Shown here: piece after piece, positions 9,649 through 18,310 of the stretch
How positions within the stretch are numbered: the first letter of the stretch is position 1
Layout of the letters: each line of letters begins with the position of its first letter
Origin: Leptospiraceae bacterium
GTDB lineage: Bacteria; Spirochaetota; Leptospiria; Leptospirales; Leptospiraceae
DNA length: 64,000 nucleotides
Assembly: GCA_015075105.1 (NCBI GenBank)
Contig: JABTUZ010000001.1
Span: forward strand, 1,809,001 to 1,873,000
Direction: 5' to 3'
Program-made: the position numbers and the translations under genes
Notes under the pieces: generated by a model
The model's input: the letters and a program-made list of their open reading frames with translations, nothing else
Database searches by the model: none
Told to the model about the DNA's origin: nothing

Positions 9649-12600
9649 TCAAATACTTGCCTTCTCTTTTAGGATTTCTTTTAATTTTAACCCTCTCGCA
9701 TTAAGAGGATCTTTCGCAAGTGCCGATTCTAATATTTTTTCTGCACGGGTGTACTGCTTGATTATAGAGTACGTTTCAGCAAGATGAACTAAGTTTTTTA
9801 TTTTTTCTGGATCTCGTAGTCTAACTCTTTCACCGTAATCGACTGACTTGGAGTGAAGACCTGCTTTCCGATAACAGTAAGAAGCAACAAAAAGCATTTC
9901 TGTATCTCCGGGCTGGATAAAAATAAAATCTTCTATATAAGAAATTGCATCTTTATATTCCTTTTGATCTATATACGCCTTGATAATCGCTCTCAATAAT
10001 TCTGGCTGGTATGTATTTTCTTTTAGGGCAAGTTTTAACTCTGAAATTATAGCCCCACTCTCAGTTAAAGATTTTATTTTTTCTAAAACTTCTTCAGATG
10101 AAGATACACTGTCTGTTGGTTCTATATTTTCTTTATAACTCAAACGAATCAAAGAAAAGTCGTCTGTGATTTCACCGGCTTTTTTAATTTCTTCTACTGT
10201 TTGTTGTAAATCCCCGTTTGAAGTTTCAATATTTTTTAAAAATAAAGTTTCATTCTCATTGATGATTCTTTCACCATTCTCGTCTGTTCCAAGAAGTAAA
10301 TCGTCTCTACCGTCAGAGCCGATGTAGATAACGTCTCCTGCTTCAAGTTGAAAGGTACGAATAGAAATTTCTCCCTCCATACCGTGGGTACCGAGTTTAC
10401 GAAACAACAATTCACTCTCAATAAATTCGGCTTTTTTGTCTCTGTAAAGAACTGTCCACGGGTGCTCTGCGTTTAGATAGTACATAAGCCCAGTTTCTTC
10501 ATCTACTAAACCTATTACAAGAGAGATCAACATGGAGCCGTTAAAACTTTCGAATATTTTATGAAGTTCGATAAATGTATTTTTAATCCATCTTTCCGGG
10601 TGTGTGTCTTGGGCTTGATGAGTGATTCTTGTCCTTTCTATAATAGATTCAAAAACTGCTCCAAGAACTAAAGCACCACCTGCCCCTTGAATCGACTTAC
10701 CCATTGCGTCTGCATTCACAAAGGCAATGTAATTTTTCTCTTTTAGAATTATATTTTGAGCTGCACTAATATCTCCACCGATCTCTTCGTGTCTATTTCT
10801 GAATTCAAACTGCTTTTTCTGCTTTGTGTAAAATTCTAAATGAACATTCTTGCTTTTTGTTTTGTTCGTTCCGAGTGGCTTGAGAAGAAGTGAAGTAAGA
10901 AAGTAATCTCCGTCTTGCTGTTGCTTCAATGCTTGCACTTCATCTAAGGTATTCTTCAATTCTTGAGTTCTTTCTTCTACTTTAATCTCAAGAGTTTCGG
11001 CATAGTCTTCTAATTTCTCTTTACTGTCTCGAATAGAGCTAACCATACTGTTGAACGATCTGGATAAAAATCCAATTTCATCTTCCACTTTTACTGGAAC
11101 TTCAACTTCCAAGTCTCCCTCGTTTACTTTTTTTACTCCGGCAAGCAAGGAATCGAGAGGATTGATTAATGCACCGAGAAAGAAAAAACGAAAACCGACT
11201 GTAATAAATAATACAAACAGTGTAAGTATGATTACCATTTTTTTACCGGAAACAGTTACAAAACTTCTGTACGCTTTAGTGGAATAACCATACTCTGCCA
11301 AAGTATCCTTTTCTTCATCATACACTACAAAAGAAACAAAATGTTTTTCTGAATATGGATTGCCCCTATACACCCTTGTTCCCTCTTCATTCATTGGCAA
11401 AATGTACAAAAGAATTTCAGATTTTAGTTTTTCTTCTTCCGAATTTGATTTTTGCAAATGTGTAAGCATGACTTGTTTAAAAGTTTCAAAATCCCCACTT
11501 TGAGAATTTAGAAACTTCGTAAGTTGACCTCTGAAATTACGATTCTCCATTTTTTTTATTTTTATTCTTCTGTAATTTAGGAAAGACTCCAAAGAATCCA
11601 AAGAATTTTTTAGAGTTAAAAAAATCTTAGCTTCAGGAGAAACAGAAGTAGATTTGTTTTTTAAAAATTCTCGATAGCCTCCAAAATAAGAGTGAGAGTC
11701 TGTAATAATAGTTTCTATGTCTGAAAAAGAATTCAGAGATTTCATTTTTTCATATATTCTTGTATTTAGAAACTCAAGTTTTAAAGATTCATTTGCTTCA
11801 CCGAGTTCTTTTTCAGAAATCTTCTTTTTTAACTCGTCCTTTTTGGGGTCAAAATAAATTGAGTACTCTAAATCTTTTTCTGATTTAGTGTTTTGACTAT
11901 AAAATAACTTTGAGAGATTTGCGTGAGACTTGCTATAAAACTCTTCTCTATCTTGAAGTGAGTAAAAACTAATAGATAAAAATGCAAGAAGAAGAGTTAC
12001 AATGCTAATCCCGATAATCTTTACCATAAAACTTGTTTTATCTTTTGTAGTATTTATATACGTTACTACAATTATAAACCCACCGATTACGGAAGTTAAA
12101 TCCCAAATTGTATGGTAAGTTGACCTCTCTAACGCACCTTCTCTACTAAGAGAGTTAGCTACAGCAGACGAGCCTACAATAATAAAAATAGAAATCATGA
12201 TAGCAAAGACCGCCCATCTCTCCCATGTCTTAGTCACTATTGTTCTCCAAATTCCAATCCCTATCATCACAAATGTATTGAGTAAAATAAAAAGCCCAGA
12301 AATTTTATTTGCAGATTCTGCTTCAAAATCGTAATAAAAACCAGAAAAATTATAAGTTATCTTTGACTGTAATGTTTGTACTATAAAAAAAATCAGCATG
12401 ACAATAGATAACAACCCTTGCCCAAGTCCAAAAATTCTAGAAAATCGTAAATTTCTAGGATCAGGAAAATAAAAGAAAAACTTACAAATTGCAAAAATTC
12501 CGAATAAGGTTCCCCCAACTGTCACATATCTGTGATAAGCACCCAAAGGAGAGTAATAGCTGGAAGCAACAAAATAAGCAAGCCCCATAATACCTAGAGA

Positions 12601-12747
12601 AAATACAAACGCCATGCCCATATAAAAACTCGCCTTAGAGCGATTTGGAATGGTTAAAAAGAATAAACCAATCAATAAAAAATAAAAAAACGGAATAAGA
12701 GAGCCTACTGAAAAAAAATTAAAATAGAATCGATCGAAAAAATCCAT
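9649..12747 (-). CDS. 7TM-HAMP-SpoIIE (PP2C-type) phosphatase with C-terminal TPR
   Basis: 1032 residues. About seven hydrophobic helices occupy residues 15-245. They are followed by a helix at 240-265, an extracytoplasmic helical region, another helix (KMVIILTLFVLFITVGFRFFFLGA), a HAMP linker (PLDSLLAGVKKVNEGDLEVEVPVK), a coiled coil (EKLEDYAETLEIKVEERTQEL), a SpoIIE-type phosphatase domain with Asp motifs (VNADAMGKSIQGAGGALVLG; IYIGSDGRDDLLLG), and TPR-like helices to the end. Such receptors dephosphorylate anti-sigma-factor antagonists in partner-switching signalling in response to an external cue. No anti-sigma gene is nearby, so the target is unknown. Large receptor-phosphatases of this type are common in Leptospira. 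Confidence 0.9.
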   Translation of the reverse strand: MDFFDRFYFNFFSVGSLIPFFYFLLIGLFFLTIPNRSKASFYMGMAFVFSLGIMGLAYFVASSYYSPLGAYHRYVTVGGTLFGIFAICKFFFYFPDPRNLRFSRIFGLGQGLLSIVMLIFFIVQTLQSKITYNFSGFYYDFEAESANKISGLFILLNTFVMIGIGIWRTIVTKTWERWAVFAIMISIFIIVGSSAVANSLSREGALERSTYHTIWDLTSVIGGFIIVVTYINTTKDKTSFMVKIIGISIVTLLLAFLSISFYSLQDREEFYSKSHANLSKLFYSQNTKSEKDLEYSIYFDPKKDELKKKISEKELGEANESLKLEFLNTRIYEKMKSLNSFSDIETIITDSHSYFGGYREFLKNKSTSVSPEAKIFLTLKNSLDSLESFLNYRRIKIKKMENRNFRGQLTKFLNSQSGDFETFKQVMLTHLQKSNSEEEKLKSEILLYILPMNEEGTRVYRGNPYSEKHFVSFVVYDEEKDTLAEYGYSTKAYRSFVTVSGKKMVIILTLFVLFITVGFRFFFLGALINPLDSLLAGVKKVNEGDLEVEVPVKVEDEIGFLSRSFNSMVSSIRDSKEKLEDYAETLEIKVEERTQELKNTLDEVQALKQQQDGDYFLTSLLLKPLGTNKTKSKNVHLEFYTKQKKQFEFRNRHEEIGGDISAAQNIILKEKNYIAFVNADAMGKSIQGAGGALVLGAVFESIIERTRITHQAQDTHPERWIKNTFIELHKIFESFNGSMLISLVIGLVDEETGLMYYLNAEHPWTVLYRDKKAEFIESELLFRKLGTHGMEGEISIRTFQLEAGDVIYIGSDGRDDLLLGTDENGERIINENETLFLKNIETSNGDLQQTVEEIKKAGEITDDFSLIRLSYKENIEPTDSVSSSEEVLEKIKSLTESGAIISELKLALKENTYQPELLRAIIKAYIDQKEYKDAISYIEDFIFIQPGDTEMLFVASYCYRKAGLHSKSVDYGERVRLRDPEKIKNLVHLAETYSIIKQYTRAEKILESALAKDPLNARGLKLKEILKEKASI

Positions 12748-12863
12748 TGGGATACCTTCTTATTTTGACTTATGAAGCAGGTTTTATTGGTTATTATCAT
12801 TCAAAAGAAAACCAAGAAATCCCATAGAGAATGGAACTATTAGAAATACATTTTGTCAAATCA

Positions 12864-12987
12864 ATAAATGGCGCAACGGCAAAAAGTTTTTCTTGGAAAT
12901 AAATACACTCCAATACTTAAGAGAAATCGCCATTTACTAGCTACCCAAGCACTTGCGTTGCAAGAACTGGGAAATAGCGTCAAAAAT
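12864..12987 (+). repeat. 124-bp palindromic repeat, divergent copy 3 in the lpxD leader
   Basis: Exactly 124 bp, with the family's ends ATAAATGGCG and TAGCGTCAAAAAT, but with an almost completely different interior. The outer stem is kept and even extended (AAATGGCG with CGCCATTT). An inner stem TTGGA/TCCAA replaces the usual one. The second hairpin is CCCA-CTTGC-gtt-GCAAG-TGGG instead of AAAAAGCCC/GGGGTTTTT. Structure conserved without sequence argues for selection on, or copying of, the fold. It lies 78 bp upstream of lpxD and would be in its 5' leader if the promoter is upstream. Confidence 0.75.
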
Positions 12988-13065
12988 ATATTGATTAAAA
13001 ATTTTTCTTTGACACAAATTGAAAGAATCAAAATCATAAAAAAAAATATATCAAATGGTATCTAA

Positions 13066-14130
13066 ATGAAAATTTCAGCAGACGAGATAATACAAGACTT
13101 TAAAGAAACAGGGATCTTGCAACTGATTAGAGGGGGCAAGATAATTGCAGAAAATATTTCTTCTGCGGAAGATTGTAAAAAAGGGGACTTGGTTTTTGTT
13201 GATAATAAAAAATATATCGACTCAGTTTTAAAAAATTCTCCCTCAGTGGTAATCACTAATTCAGATTTAAAGGATAGTTTTCCTGAAACTGAAATTTCCT
13301 CTCTAATTGTAGCTTCCAATCTCGGACTTGCACATGCACTTATACGCCAAAAATATGCAGATCGAAATTTTAGAGATACCGAAGAATGGGGGAAAGTTCA
13401 CCCAAACTCAGTCGTTCATCCCACTGCCAAAATTCACGAATCTGTAATCGTTGGTCCTTGTGCCGTTATCGGTAAAAATGTTTTCATTGGAAAAAATTCA
13501 GTTATCATGGCAAATGTTGTGATTGAATACGATGTAAAAATTGGTGAAGATTGTATTTTGTATCCAGGAGTTTATGTTGGATACGAATGCATCATCGGAA
13601 ATCGAGTTACCATAAAACCGGGAAGTATCATAGGCTCAGAGGGTTATGGCTTTGCACAAGACAAAGAGAAAAAAAGTTATCGTATCCCTCAAACAGGGAA
13701 GGTAATCTTGGAAGATGATGTATTGGTAGGAGCAAATAATTGTATTGATAGAGCTGCTTATGGACAAACCATTATAGGGAATGGTACAAAAATGGATAAT
13801 CTTTGCCACATAGCGCATAACGTCCAAACCGGAAAAGATTGTCTATTGACAGCAGGGCTTGTAGTCGCTGGCTCTACAAAGATTGGGAACAGAATGATTG
13901 CAAGCGGTCAGGCAGGAATTTTAGACCATTTAACTATTGCAGATGATGTTGTTCTTGTTCAAAGAGCTGGTGTTACGTCTGACATTAAAGAACCCGGAAT
14001 CTATGCTGGTCTTCCAACCCTGCCTCTCTCGGATTACATGAAAACTACTGCGATTTTCAGAAAACTACCGGATTTGAAAAAAGAAATTTCAGACATAAAA
14101 AAAAGAATTTCTGATTTAGAAAAAAAATAA
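13066..14130 (+). CDS. lpxD: UDP-3-O-acylglucosamine N-acyltransferase LpxD
   Basis: 354 residues. The N-terminal uridine-binding domain contains the [17 protein letters not shown] segment. It is followed by left-handed beta-helix hexapeptide repeats (from [19 protein letters not shown]) and a C-terminal helical extension ([19 protein letters not shown]). The catalytic histidine motif [13 protein letters not shown] is intact. LpxD adds the second acyl chain in lipid A synthesis in the cytoplasm. Its start is ATG at 13066, immediately after a TAA (13063-13065) that closes a 65-codon frame beginning inside repeat copy 3. The only upstream Shine-Dalgarno candidate is weak. Confidence 0.93.
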   Translation: MKISADEIIQDFKETGILQLIRGGKIIAENISSAEDCKKGDLVFVDNKKYIDSVLKNSPSVVITNSDLKDSFPETEISSLIVASNLGLAHALIRQKYADRNFRDTEEWGKVHPNSVVHPTAKIHESVIVGPCAVIGKNVFIGKNSVIMANVVIEYDVKIGEDCILYPGVYVGYECIIGNRVTIKPGSIIGSEGYGFAQDKEKKSYRIPQTGKVILEDDVLVGANNCIDRAAYGQTIIGNGTKMDNLCHIAHNVQTGKDCLLTAGLVVAGSTKIGNRMIASGQAGILDHLTIADDVVLVQRAGVTSDIKEPGIYAGLPTLPLSDYMKTTAIFRKLPDLKKEISDIKKRISDLEKK

Positions 14131-14233
14131 TCTTTTCTAAGACTATCTCAAAAAATGGACTTTGGCTTGTCGTGGGGTAATCCTTATTTTTTCGAGCCTA
14201 CTTTCGGGAACTATTTAGAAGATGATGATGGAA

Positions 14234-14680
14234 ATAGTGAAGTTAGAAATCTTTTTTATTAGGTTTATCTTTTACGATAGAGGTTTTGAAATTTCGCTTT
14301 TAGTGCAGATTTTACACTTTTCGTACACAAATGTGGGATCTCCACTCTTTTTAGTAAAGTGCATGTTTTATACCAATTGTGAACCTTTTATGCAAAAATG
14401 TGGGAACTCCAATTCGGAGGACTGATGCTTGAAGTCTGAGGTCGGAAAAAGTGAAGGTAGAATCTTTGCAAATAGGTTTATCTTGTAGGATGAGGTTTTG
14501 AGCTTTAGTAGAGTTTTTGAAATTACGCATTTAGTGCAGATTTTATACTTTTCGTACACAAATGTGGGATCTCCACTTTTTTCAGTAAAGTGCATGTTTT
14601 ATACCAATTGTTCACCTTTTATGCAAAAATGTGGGAACTCCATCGTTTTAGGTGGATTACGCCTTTAGTGCAGATTTGGG
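14234..14680. repeat. Tandem intergenic duplication with GTGGGA(A/T)CTCC motifs
   Basis: The 665-bp stretch 14131-14795 holds no convincing gene. It contains two direct copies of a unit of about 180-195 bp (14234-14412 and 14449-14643) and the start of a third (about 14655-14680, TTTAGTGCAGATTT). Shared blocks include TTTTCGTACACAAATGTGGG, TAAAGTGCATGTTTTATACC and TTTTATGCAAAAATGTGGG. Each unit has one GTGGGATCTCCAC and one GTGGGAACTCCA. Reverse-complemented, the latter reads GVPT/GDPT-like peptides, as in the 3' part of DUF1564 genes, so these may be decayed DUF1564 ends. A GACTATCTC at 14141-14149 recurs at an IS remnant edge (17829). Confidence 0.8.
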
Positions 14681-14795
14681 ACTTTTTCTGTAAAAGCTAA
14701 AAAAATTTTCCAAAAATTGCAAAATTTTTTTTTCTAAAGCAAACTTTTTTTACCTTATAAAGAAGAGCAGAGAATTTTACTTTAAGGAGAAATTT

Positions 14796-15287
14796 ATGAA
14801 CCCACAAAAATTTACAGAAACACAATCGAGCTTGCTTGTTCCGGCAAAATATATGGACGAGTTTAATAGGAGAACAACGGGTTTTTCGAGACGAAAATAT
14901 TTGCACGCACTGTTGAATAGATACAGAAATGTGATTCTTTGGGGGACTTTTGAGAAGATGGAGAGGGTCAAAAAGGCTTACCAAGAAGTCGGACAGAATT
15001 TGCAGAAGAAGAATTTTACCCCGAATAACGAAGACTGGATTGAGCTTGGGATTCTTGCAGACTGGCTTGGCACCACAAAGACCGCTCTTTTTACTCTTTT
15101 GTTAGTGCTTGACCTTGCCGAATGGGACATAATTCTCCCCAGCCGATTCTTCGAGAATGGAGTTCCCACCCCGGTAACCACGATTGCGGGGGGAGCTTAC
15201 CTTTCCAAGAGAAAAACTACTCGCTACAATAGGCTAAAACGACACAAACCCGACGAAAAAGAAGCAAAAACCCCTAACCTACTTTAA
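14796..15287 (+). CDS. DUF1564-like protein (Leptospira-type family)
   Basis: 163 residues with a strong Shine-Dalgarno AAGGAG 8 bp before the ATG. The N-terminal half is polar and basic (SLLVPAKYMDEFNRRTTGFSRRKYL). The C-terminal half has NEDWIELGILADWLGTTKTALFTLLLVLDLAEW followed by the NGVPTP turn (residues about 133-138) and a basic tail. The arrangement of helix, [FY]xxLLxLxL and N-x-GVPT matches my memory of DUF1564 proteins, expanded in Leptospira and of unknown function; the helical basic character suggests nucleic-acid binding, which is inference. A truncated inverted copy lies at 57215-57463. Confidence 0.72.
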   Translation: MNPQKFTETQSSLLVPAKYMDEFNRRTTGFSRRKYLHALLNRYRNVILWGTFEKMERVKKAYQEVGQNLQKKNFTPNNEDWIELGILADWLGTTKTALFTLLLVLDLAEWDIILPSRFFENGVPTPVTTIAGGAYLSKRKTTRYNRLKRHKPDEKEAKTPNLL

Positions 15288-15315
15288 ACCTATTCCGCCT
15301 AACGTCTCAATTTAT

Positions 15316-15340
15316 AATTTTGCACACTGTGTGCAAAATT
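15316..15340. repeat. Near-perfect short palindrome downstream of the DUF1564-like gene
   Basis: AATTTTGCACA and TGTGCAAAATT form an 11-bp inverted repeat around a 3-bp centre, 29 bp after the stop codon. It could act as a hairpin at the transcript end, but no U-run follows on the plus strand. On the minus strand the following T-rich sequence is interrupted. A protein-binding palindrome is equally possible. The rest of 15341-15741 contains no supported gene. Confidence 0.6.
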
Positions 15341-15741
15341 AAAGAAAAATTTTCCAAAATGAGCCTATCTAAATCCAAGCAAATATCCATACCCCTTATA
15401 TTTATTGGCTTATCTATACCATCTCTCACCCCTTTTTCTTGTTTTTCTGAAATGAGTTACATTTCATTTATGGTTATTAAAACTGAAGAAATTGGAGTAG
15501 AGCTACGTGACATATTGGAAAAAAAGATTGCGAAAAACTATAATGATTAGAATTCGAGACGAGAGTCTCTGTTATACAATTTTAAATTTCTGACCTCTTC
15601 AAATATTTGCCTGAATTACAATTTTTTGAAATTAGACCATTCAATCCATTTTCAATGAAGGAACTTGGGCACTTTGCCCACAAGGCCTGTTTGGGAAAAG
15701 ATAGAAGCACTAAGAATAAAAAGTGTAGCAGATTCTTTTCT

Positions 15742-15865
15742 ATAAATGGCGTACCTGCAAAAAGTTGTTTTTTGAAAAAGCAATTGTTCAAAAAACCAAT
15801 AAAAGTGCCATTTTCTAGCGTTGTCCAGCTCTTGTCCACAAGGGCTGGACAATAGCGTCATAAAT
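15742..15865 (+). repeat. 124-bp palindromic repeat, copy 4 with an exchanged hairpin
   Basis: 124 bp. The first 80 bp closely match copies 1 and 2 (ATAAATGGCGTACCTGCAAAAAG through GTGCCATTTTCTAGCG). The second hairpin is replaced by the near-perfect 32-bp palindrome TTGTCCAGC(T/C)CTTGTCC...GGGCTGGACAA at about 15821-15852, after which the standard end TAGCGTCATAAAT resumes. It is intergenic, between the DUF1564-like gene and the attC-like palindrome. Confidence 0.92.
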
Positions 15866-15911
15866 TAAATTATTTTTGGGAAGAACAAATAAATTTTTTC
15901 ACCAGAAATAT

Positions 15912-16059
15912 CGCATAACGTTAGAGCGTATGAGACGTTTTTGTGAAGGCAAGTATTTTTGCTTCCGTTTGCAAAAATCGTGACTGAACAAAAATATGGC
16001 GTAGCCCAAGACCCTGAATCTTTTCTCGGGGTCGCGGCTCATCACGCTCATGTTGTGCG
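15912..16059 (-). repeat. 148-bp imperfect palindrome resembling an integron attC site
   Basis: The left arm 15912-15934 (CGCATAACGTTAGAGCGTATGAG) pairs with the right arm 16038-16059 (CTCATCACGCTCATGTTGTGCG). The terminal 8-bp boxes have one mismatch, then comes a short unpaired spacer, then an 11-bp stem with one bulged base. The interior is variable and self-paired (GACCC/GGGTC). This R''-spacer-L''...L'-spacer-R' arrangement, located 17 bp after a minus-strand gene's stop, is how attC sites follow integron cassettes. The GTTATGC box and the bulge are not the textbook consensus, and no integrase is in the window, so the attC reading is tentative. Confidence 0.5.
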
Positions 16060-16075
16060 TTTGTTGGCACTTGAA

Positions 16076-16570
16076 TTATAAAATATTGCATTCCTTTGCC
16101 TTAGAAATTATAAATTTTTTATCTTTACACCTTTCCAGAATTTCATAATTATTTTTCAACCTTTCAACTTTTGAGATCGCTATACTTTTTTGATCTAATT
16201 GCTCAATTATAATTGTGGGTAAAAAATATAAGTCATAAGTGTTCTCATCTATAGGGTGAATTCCATTGACAATATCTGATGTCTTTGTTGATTGGATATA
16301 TGTTTTAACATCAGATTTATATTCCCGATCAACTCCTCCTCTTGTACCTCCGGTAAAACTTATTGAGGTTCTAGCAGTTTTTACTTGACACCTAATTATT
16401 TCTTCCTCTTCACCTTTATCTTTTAGTGCAATGATGATATCGTAAGGTGATAGTGGCAAATCTACTAAGGAAATATTCCTATATTTTTTCATAAGTAAAC
16501 CAACTACTATATGCTCATGGGTGAAGCCATCTATGGAAGCCTGCCTTCCTCGTTCCTCTGAATTCTCCAT
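16076..16570 (-). CDS. Putative PD-(D/E)xK-like nuclease, candidate restriction partner
   Basis: 164 residues, not assigned to a known family. A possible nuclease core is SPYDIIIALKDKGEEEEIIRCQVKTA, where an Asp and a QxK replace the standard D-ExK, followed by an Arg/Gly-rich strand (FTGGTRGGVDREYKSDV) and LYFLPTIIIE. Its start is 1 bp beyond the stop of the DNA methyltransferase fragment, the arrangement of a restriction-modification pair. Since the methyltransferase is broken, either this protein is inactive or it is not a toxic endonuclease. The attC-like palindrome begins 17 bp after the stop. Confidence 0.6.
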   Translation of the reverse strand: MENSEERGRQASIDGFTHEHIVVGLLMKKYRNISLVDLPLSPYDIIIALKDKGEEEEIIRCQVKTARTSISFTGGTRGGVDREYKSDVKTYIQSTKTSDIVNGIHPIDENTYDLYFLPTIIIEQLDQKSIAISKVERLKNNYEILERCKDKKFIISKAKECNIL

Positions 16571-16571
16571 A

Positions 16572-16866
16572 CTACTTCCTTAATACAATAATCCAATCTG
16601 TATTAATTCTCTCATTTCTTGGAACTTTTATAAAATGTTTTATTATCTCTGAACCGAAATAATTTTCAATTTTAAATCCAATAAGTTCTGCCATATCCAT
16701 TAGGTAACGCCAAGACTGAAAAATTTCACCACGTATATTATTATTTCCTACTACTACAATATATCTTCCATTATATTTTAGTACGCGATGAACTTCTTGA
16801 AGGTTTTGAATAAAAATGTCCCATTTTTCGTTAGGGTTTACAGAGGAATTTTCATACAGCATGTTG
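16572..16866 (-). pseudogene. DNA methyltransferase, C-terminal fragment
   Basis: Reading frame ending in NTDWIIVLRK. It contains EVHRVLKYNGRYIVVVGNNN and GFKIENYFGSEIIKHFIKVP, which match the last strands and helices of site-specific N4/N6 DNA methyltransferases that begin with an HGIHKYPAKF segment. The usual catalytic (S/D/N)PPY motif should lie just upstream but is absent. The junction with the IS256-family remnant is at about 16850-16870. Together with 17838-18310 it makes one disrupted gene. The right boundary given here is approximate. Confidence 0.75.
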
Positions 16867-17837
16867 CATAATTTCTTTTTCGTCAATATATTTTTCAGTC
16901 CTTACAAATACCTTTAAAAAATCATCGATTGTCGCATAACCTTTCACTCTCCGGAACTTTTGTTCCTGATGTAGAAATGCAGCACCAGCCCAACGCTTAA
17001 TCATGTCTCCCTGCTTAATCCAACGTTTTACTCTGAACATTCTAAAGCGTGGATTAGAGAATGCCGATTCAATTAGATTTGTCGTATAGAAGGAAATCCG
17101 TAAAGATGGGGGCATTTTTATTTTATGTAAAGTCAACAACTCATCAATGCATTCATGGAAACTTTCGGCAGCGTTATGACTAATCTTTCCCAGCTAATTA
17201 TGAAGATTTTCGAATTCTCGTTTTGCTTCATCATAGTCATTGAGTCCATACGCCTGGCGAAGTTTTTCCTTGAATTCGAAGTGATATTTTTTTGCCAATT
17301 TTGATTCAACGTTCCATGATTTATGATTCAAACATCTTTGGATGACAACCTGATTATCAAAATGATTTTCCAGAGCTTTCTTAAGTGCCTTTGATCCATC
17401 GATTACCGCAACAACCTTTTCAGTAAAGAGGATTCCTCTTTCTCGTAACTGATCAAGACAAGAAAGAACTACTTCTGTATTTTCGGTAGAACCTTGAGAA
17501 ATCGATAGAAAATGCTTCTCGCCTAACGTATCAACACCAAGAATAACAACGACTACATCACCTCCAATGTGGATGCCATCAACCATTATGGCCCAAAAAT
17601 TTCGGTCTGCTATTTTTCTCGAATTCAGTTTAACGGCGCTTTCACGCACGAAACGTTCTATTTCAGTCACAGCATATGTACGAAAATAATTTAGACTCAT
17701 TTTTTGTGATTGATCAGAGGATTGAGATTTGTTTTGTTTGTTCATTGGGAACCTTCCATTATTTATTTTTTTGCCAAAAACCATAGTTTTGGCTGGTTCC
17801 TCTTTTTTCAAACCCTAACGATTTTTGGGACTATCTC
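16852..17837 (-). mobile_element. IS256-family (mutator) transposase remnant with in-frame amber
   Basis: A minus-strand frame from a TTG at 17811 to 16852 encodes about 318 residues interrupted by one TAG at 17194-17196. Family signatures are the first Asp in IMVDGIHIGG, the second in VVAVIDGSKALKKAL, RCLNHKSWNVESKL, and the Glu in FYTTNLIESAFSNPRFRMFR followed by RWAGAAFLHQEQKF. IS256-type transposases are usually about 390-410 aa, so roughly 80-100 N-terminal residues are missing. The frame also ends at the methyltransferase junction without a clear terminal inverted repeat. It is therefore a decayed element that split the methyltransferase gene. Confidence 0.82.
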
Positions 17838-18310
17838 GGGTCTATATCAATTCCTACGCTATTTCTCCTTAAAAAATTCGCCTCAATATTAGTTGTGCCA
17901 CTTCCGGCGAAAGGATCTAAAATAATATCCTTTTCTTCTGAATATTTTTGGATAATCCATCTTGGTAATTCGGGAAAAAATTTTGCAGGATACTTGTGAA
18001 TCCCATGCGATAAAAAACTCTGGTCATAACTTATAAATAAAAATCTATCTTCATTTTTAATTTCTAATTTAATTGGTATATCACCATCTACTCGGACTAA
18101 TTGTTCGCCAAAGGAATTAAAAATTTTTTTGGTAGAAATTTCAGAGAAAGAAAAAAGTGAATCTGAAAGTTTTTCTCTTTTTCGAAGAAGACTTTCTTTT
18201 TTTTTCTCAAATCTTGCGTTTATTTCATCGAGAGAAATTTGATATTCAGGGCTTTTGGAGACACTTTGTACCATACTATGTAACTTTATCTTCGGGATAA
18301 ATATCTGCAA
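17838..18310 (-). pseudogene. DNA methyltransferase, N-terminal fragment
   Basis: 158 codons beginning MQIFIPKIKLH. They contain a coiled-coil-like charged stretch and then the hallmark of this methyltransferase group, HGIHKYPAKFFPELPRWII, followed by the SAM-binding motif DPFAGSGTTN and VGIDIDP. The frame closes at a TAG created by the sequence GAGATAGTCCC at the IS remnant's edge. With the downstream fragment the total is only about 255 residues and lacks the catalytic PPY motif, so the insertion was accompanied by loss of the central part. It would have methylated adenine-N6 or cytosine-N4 in a restriction-modification system. Confidence 0.78.

Noticed and set aside
12868-13065. 65-codon ORF upstream of lpxD as an independent gene
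   Set aside because: It starts inside the palindromic repeat, has no Shine-Dalgarno, and two-thirds of its sequence is repeat-derived; treated as a possible leader only.
14234-14680. CRISPR-like array
   Set aside because: Only two and a fraction units, about 180-195 bp each, with no short regular spacers and no cas genes.
15320-15550. 76-codon plus-strand frame after the DUF1564-like gene
   Set aside because: It starts with TTG inside a palindrome, has no ribosome site and no recognisable features.
15582-15861. Two overlapping minus-strand frames across repeat copy 4 as genes
   Set aside because: They consist largely of the repeat itself, conflict in frame with each other and lack start signals.
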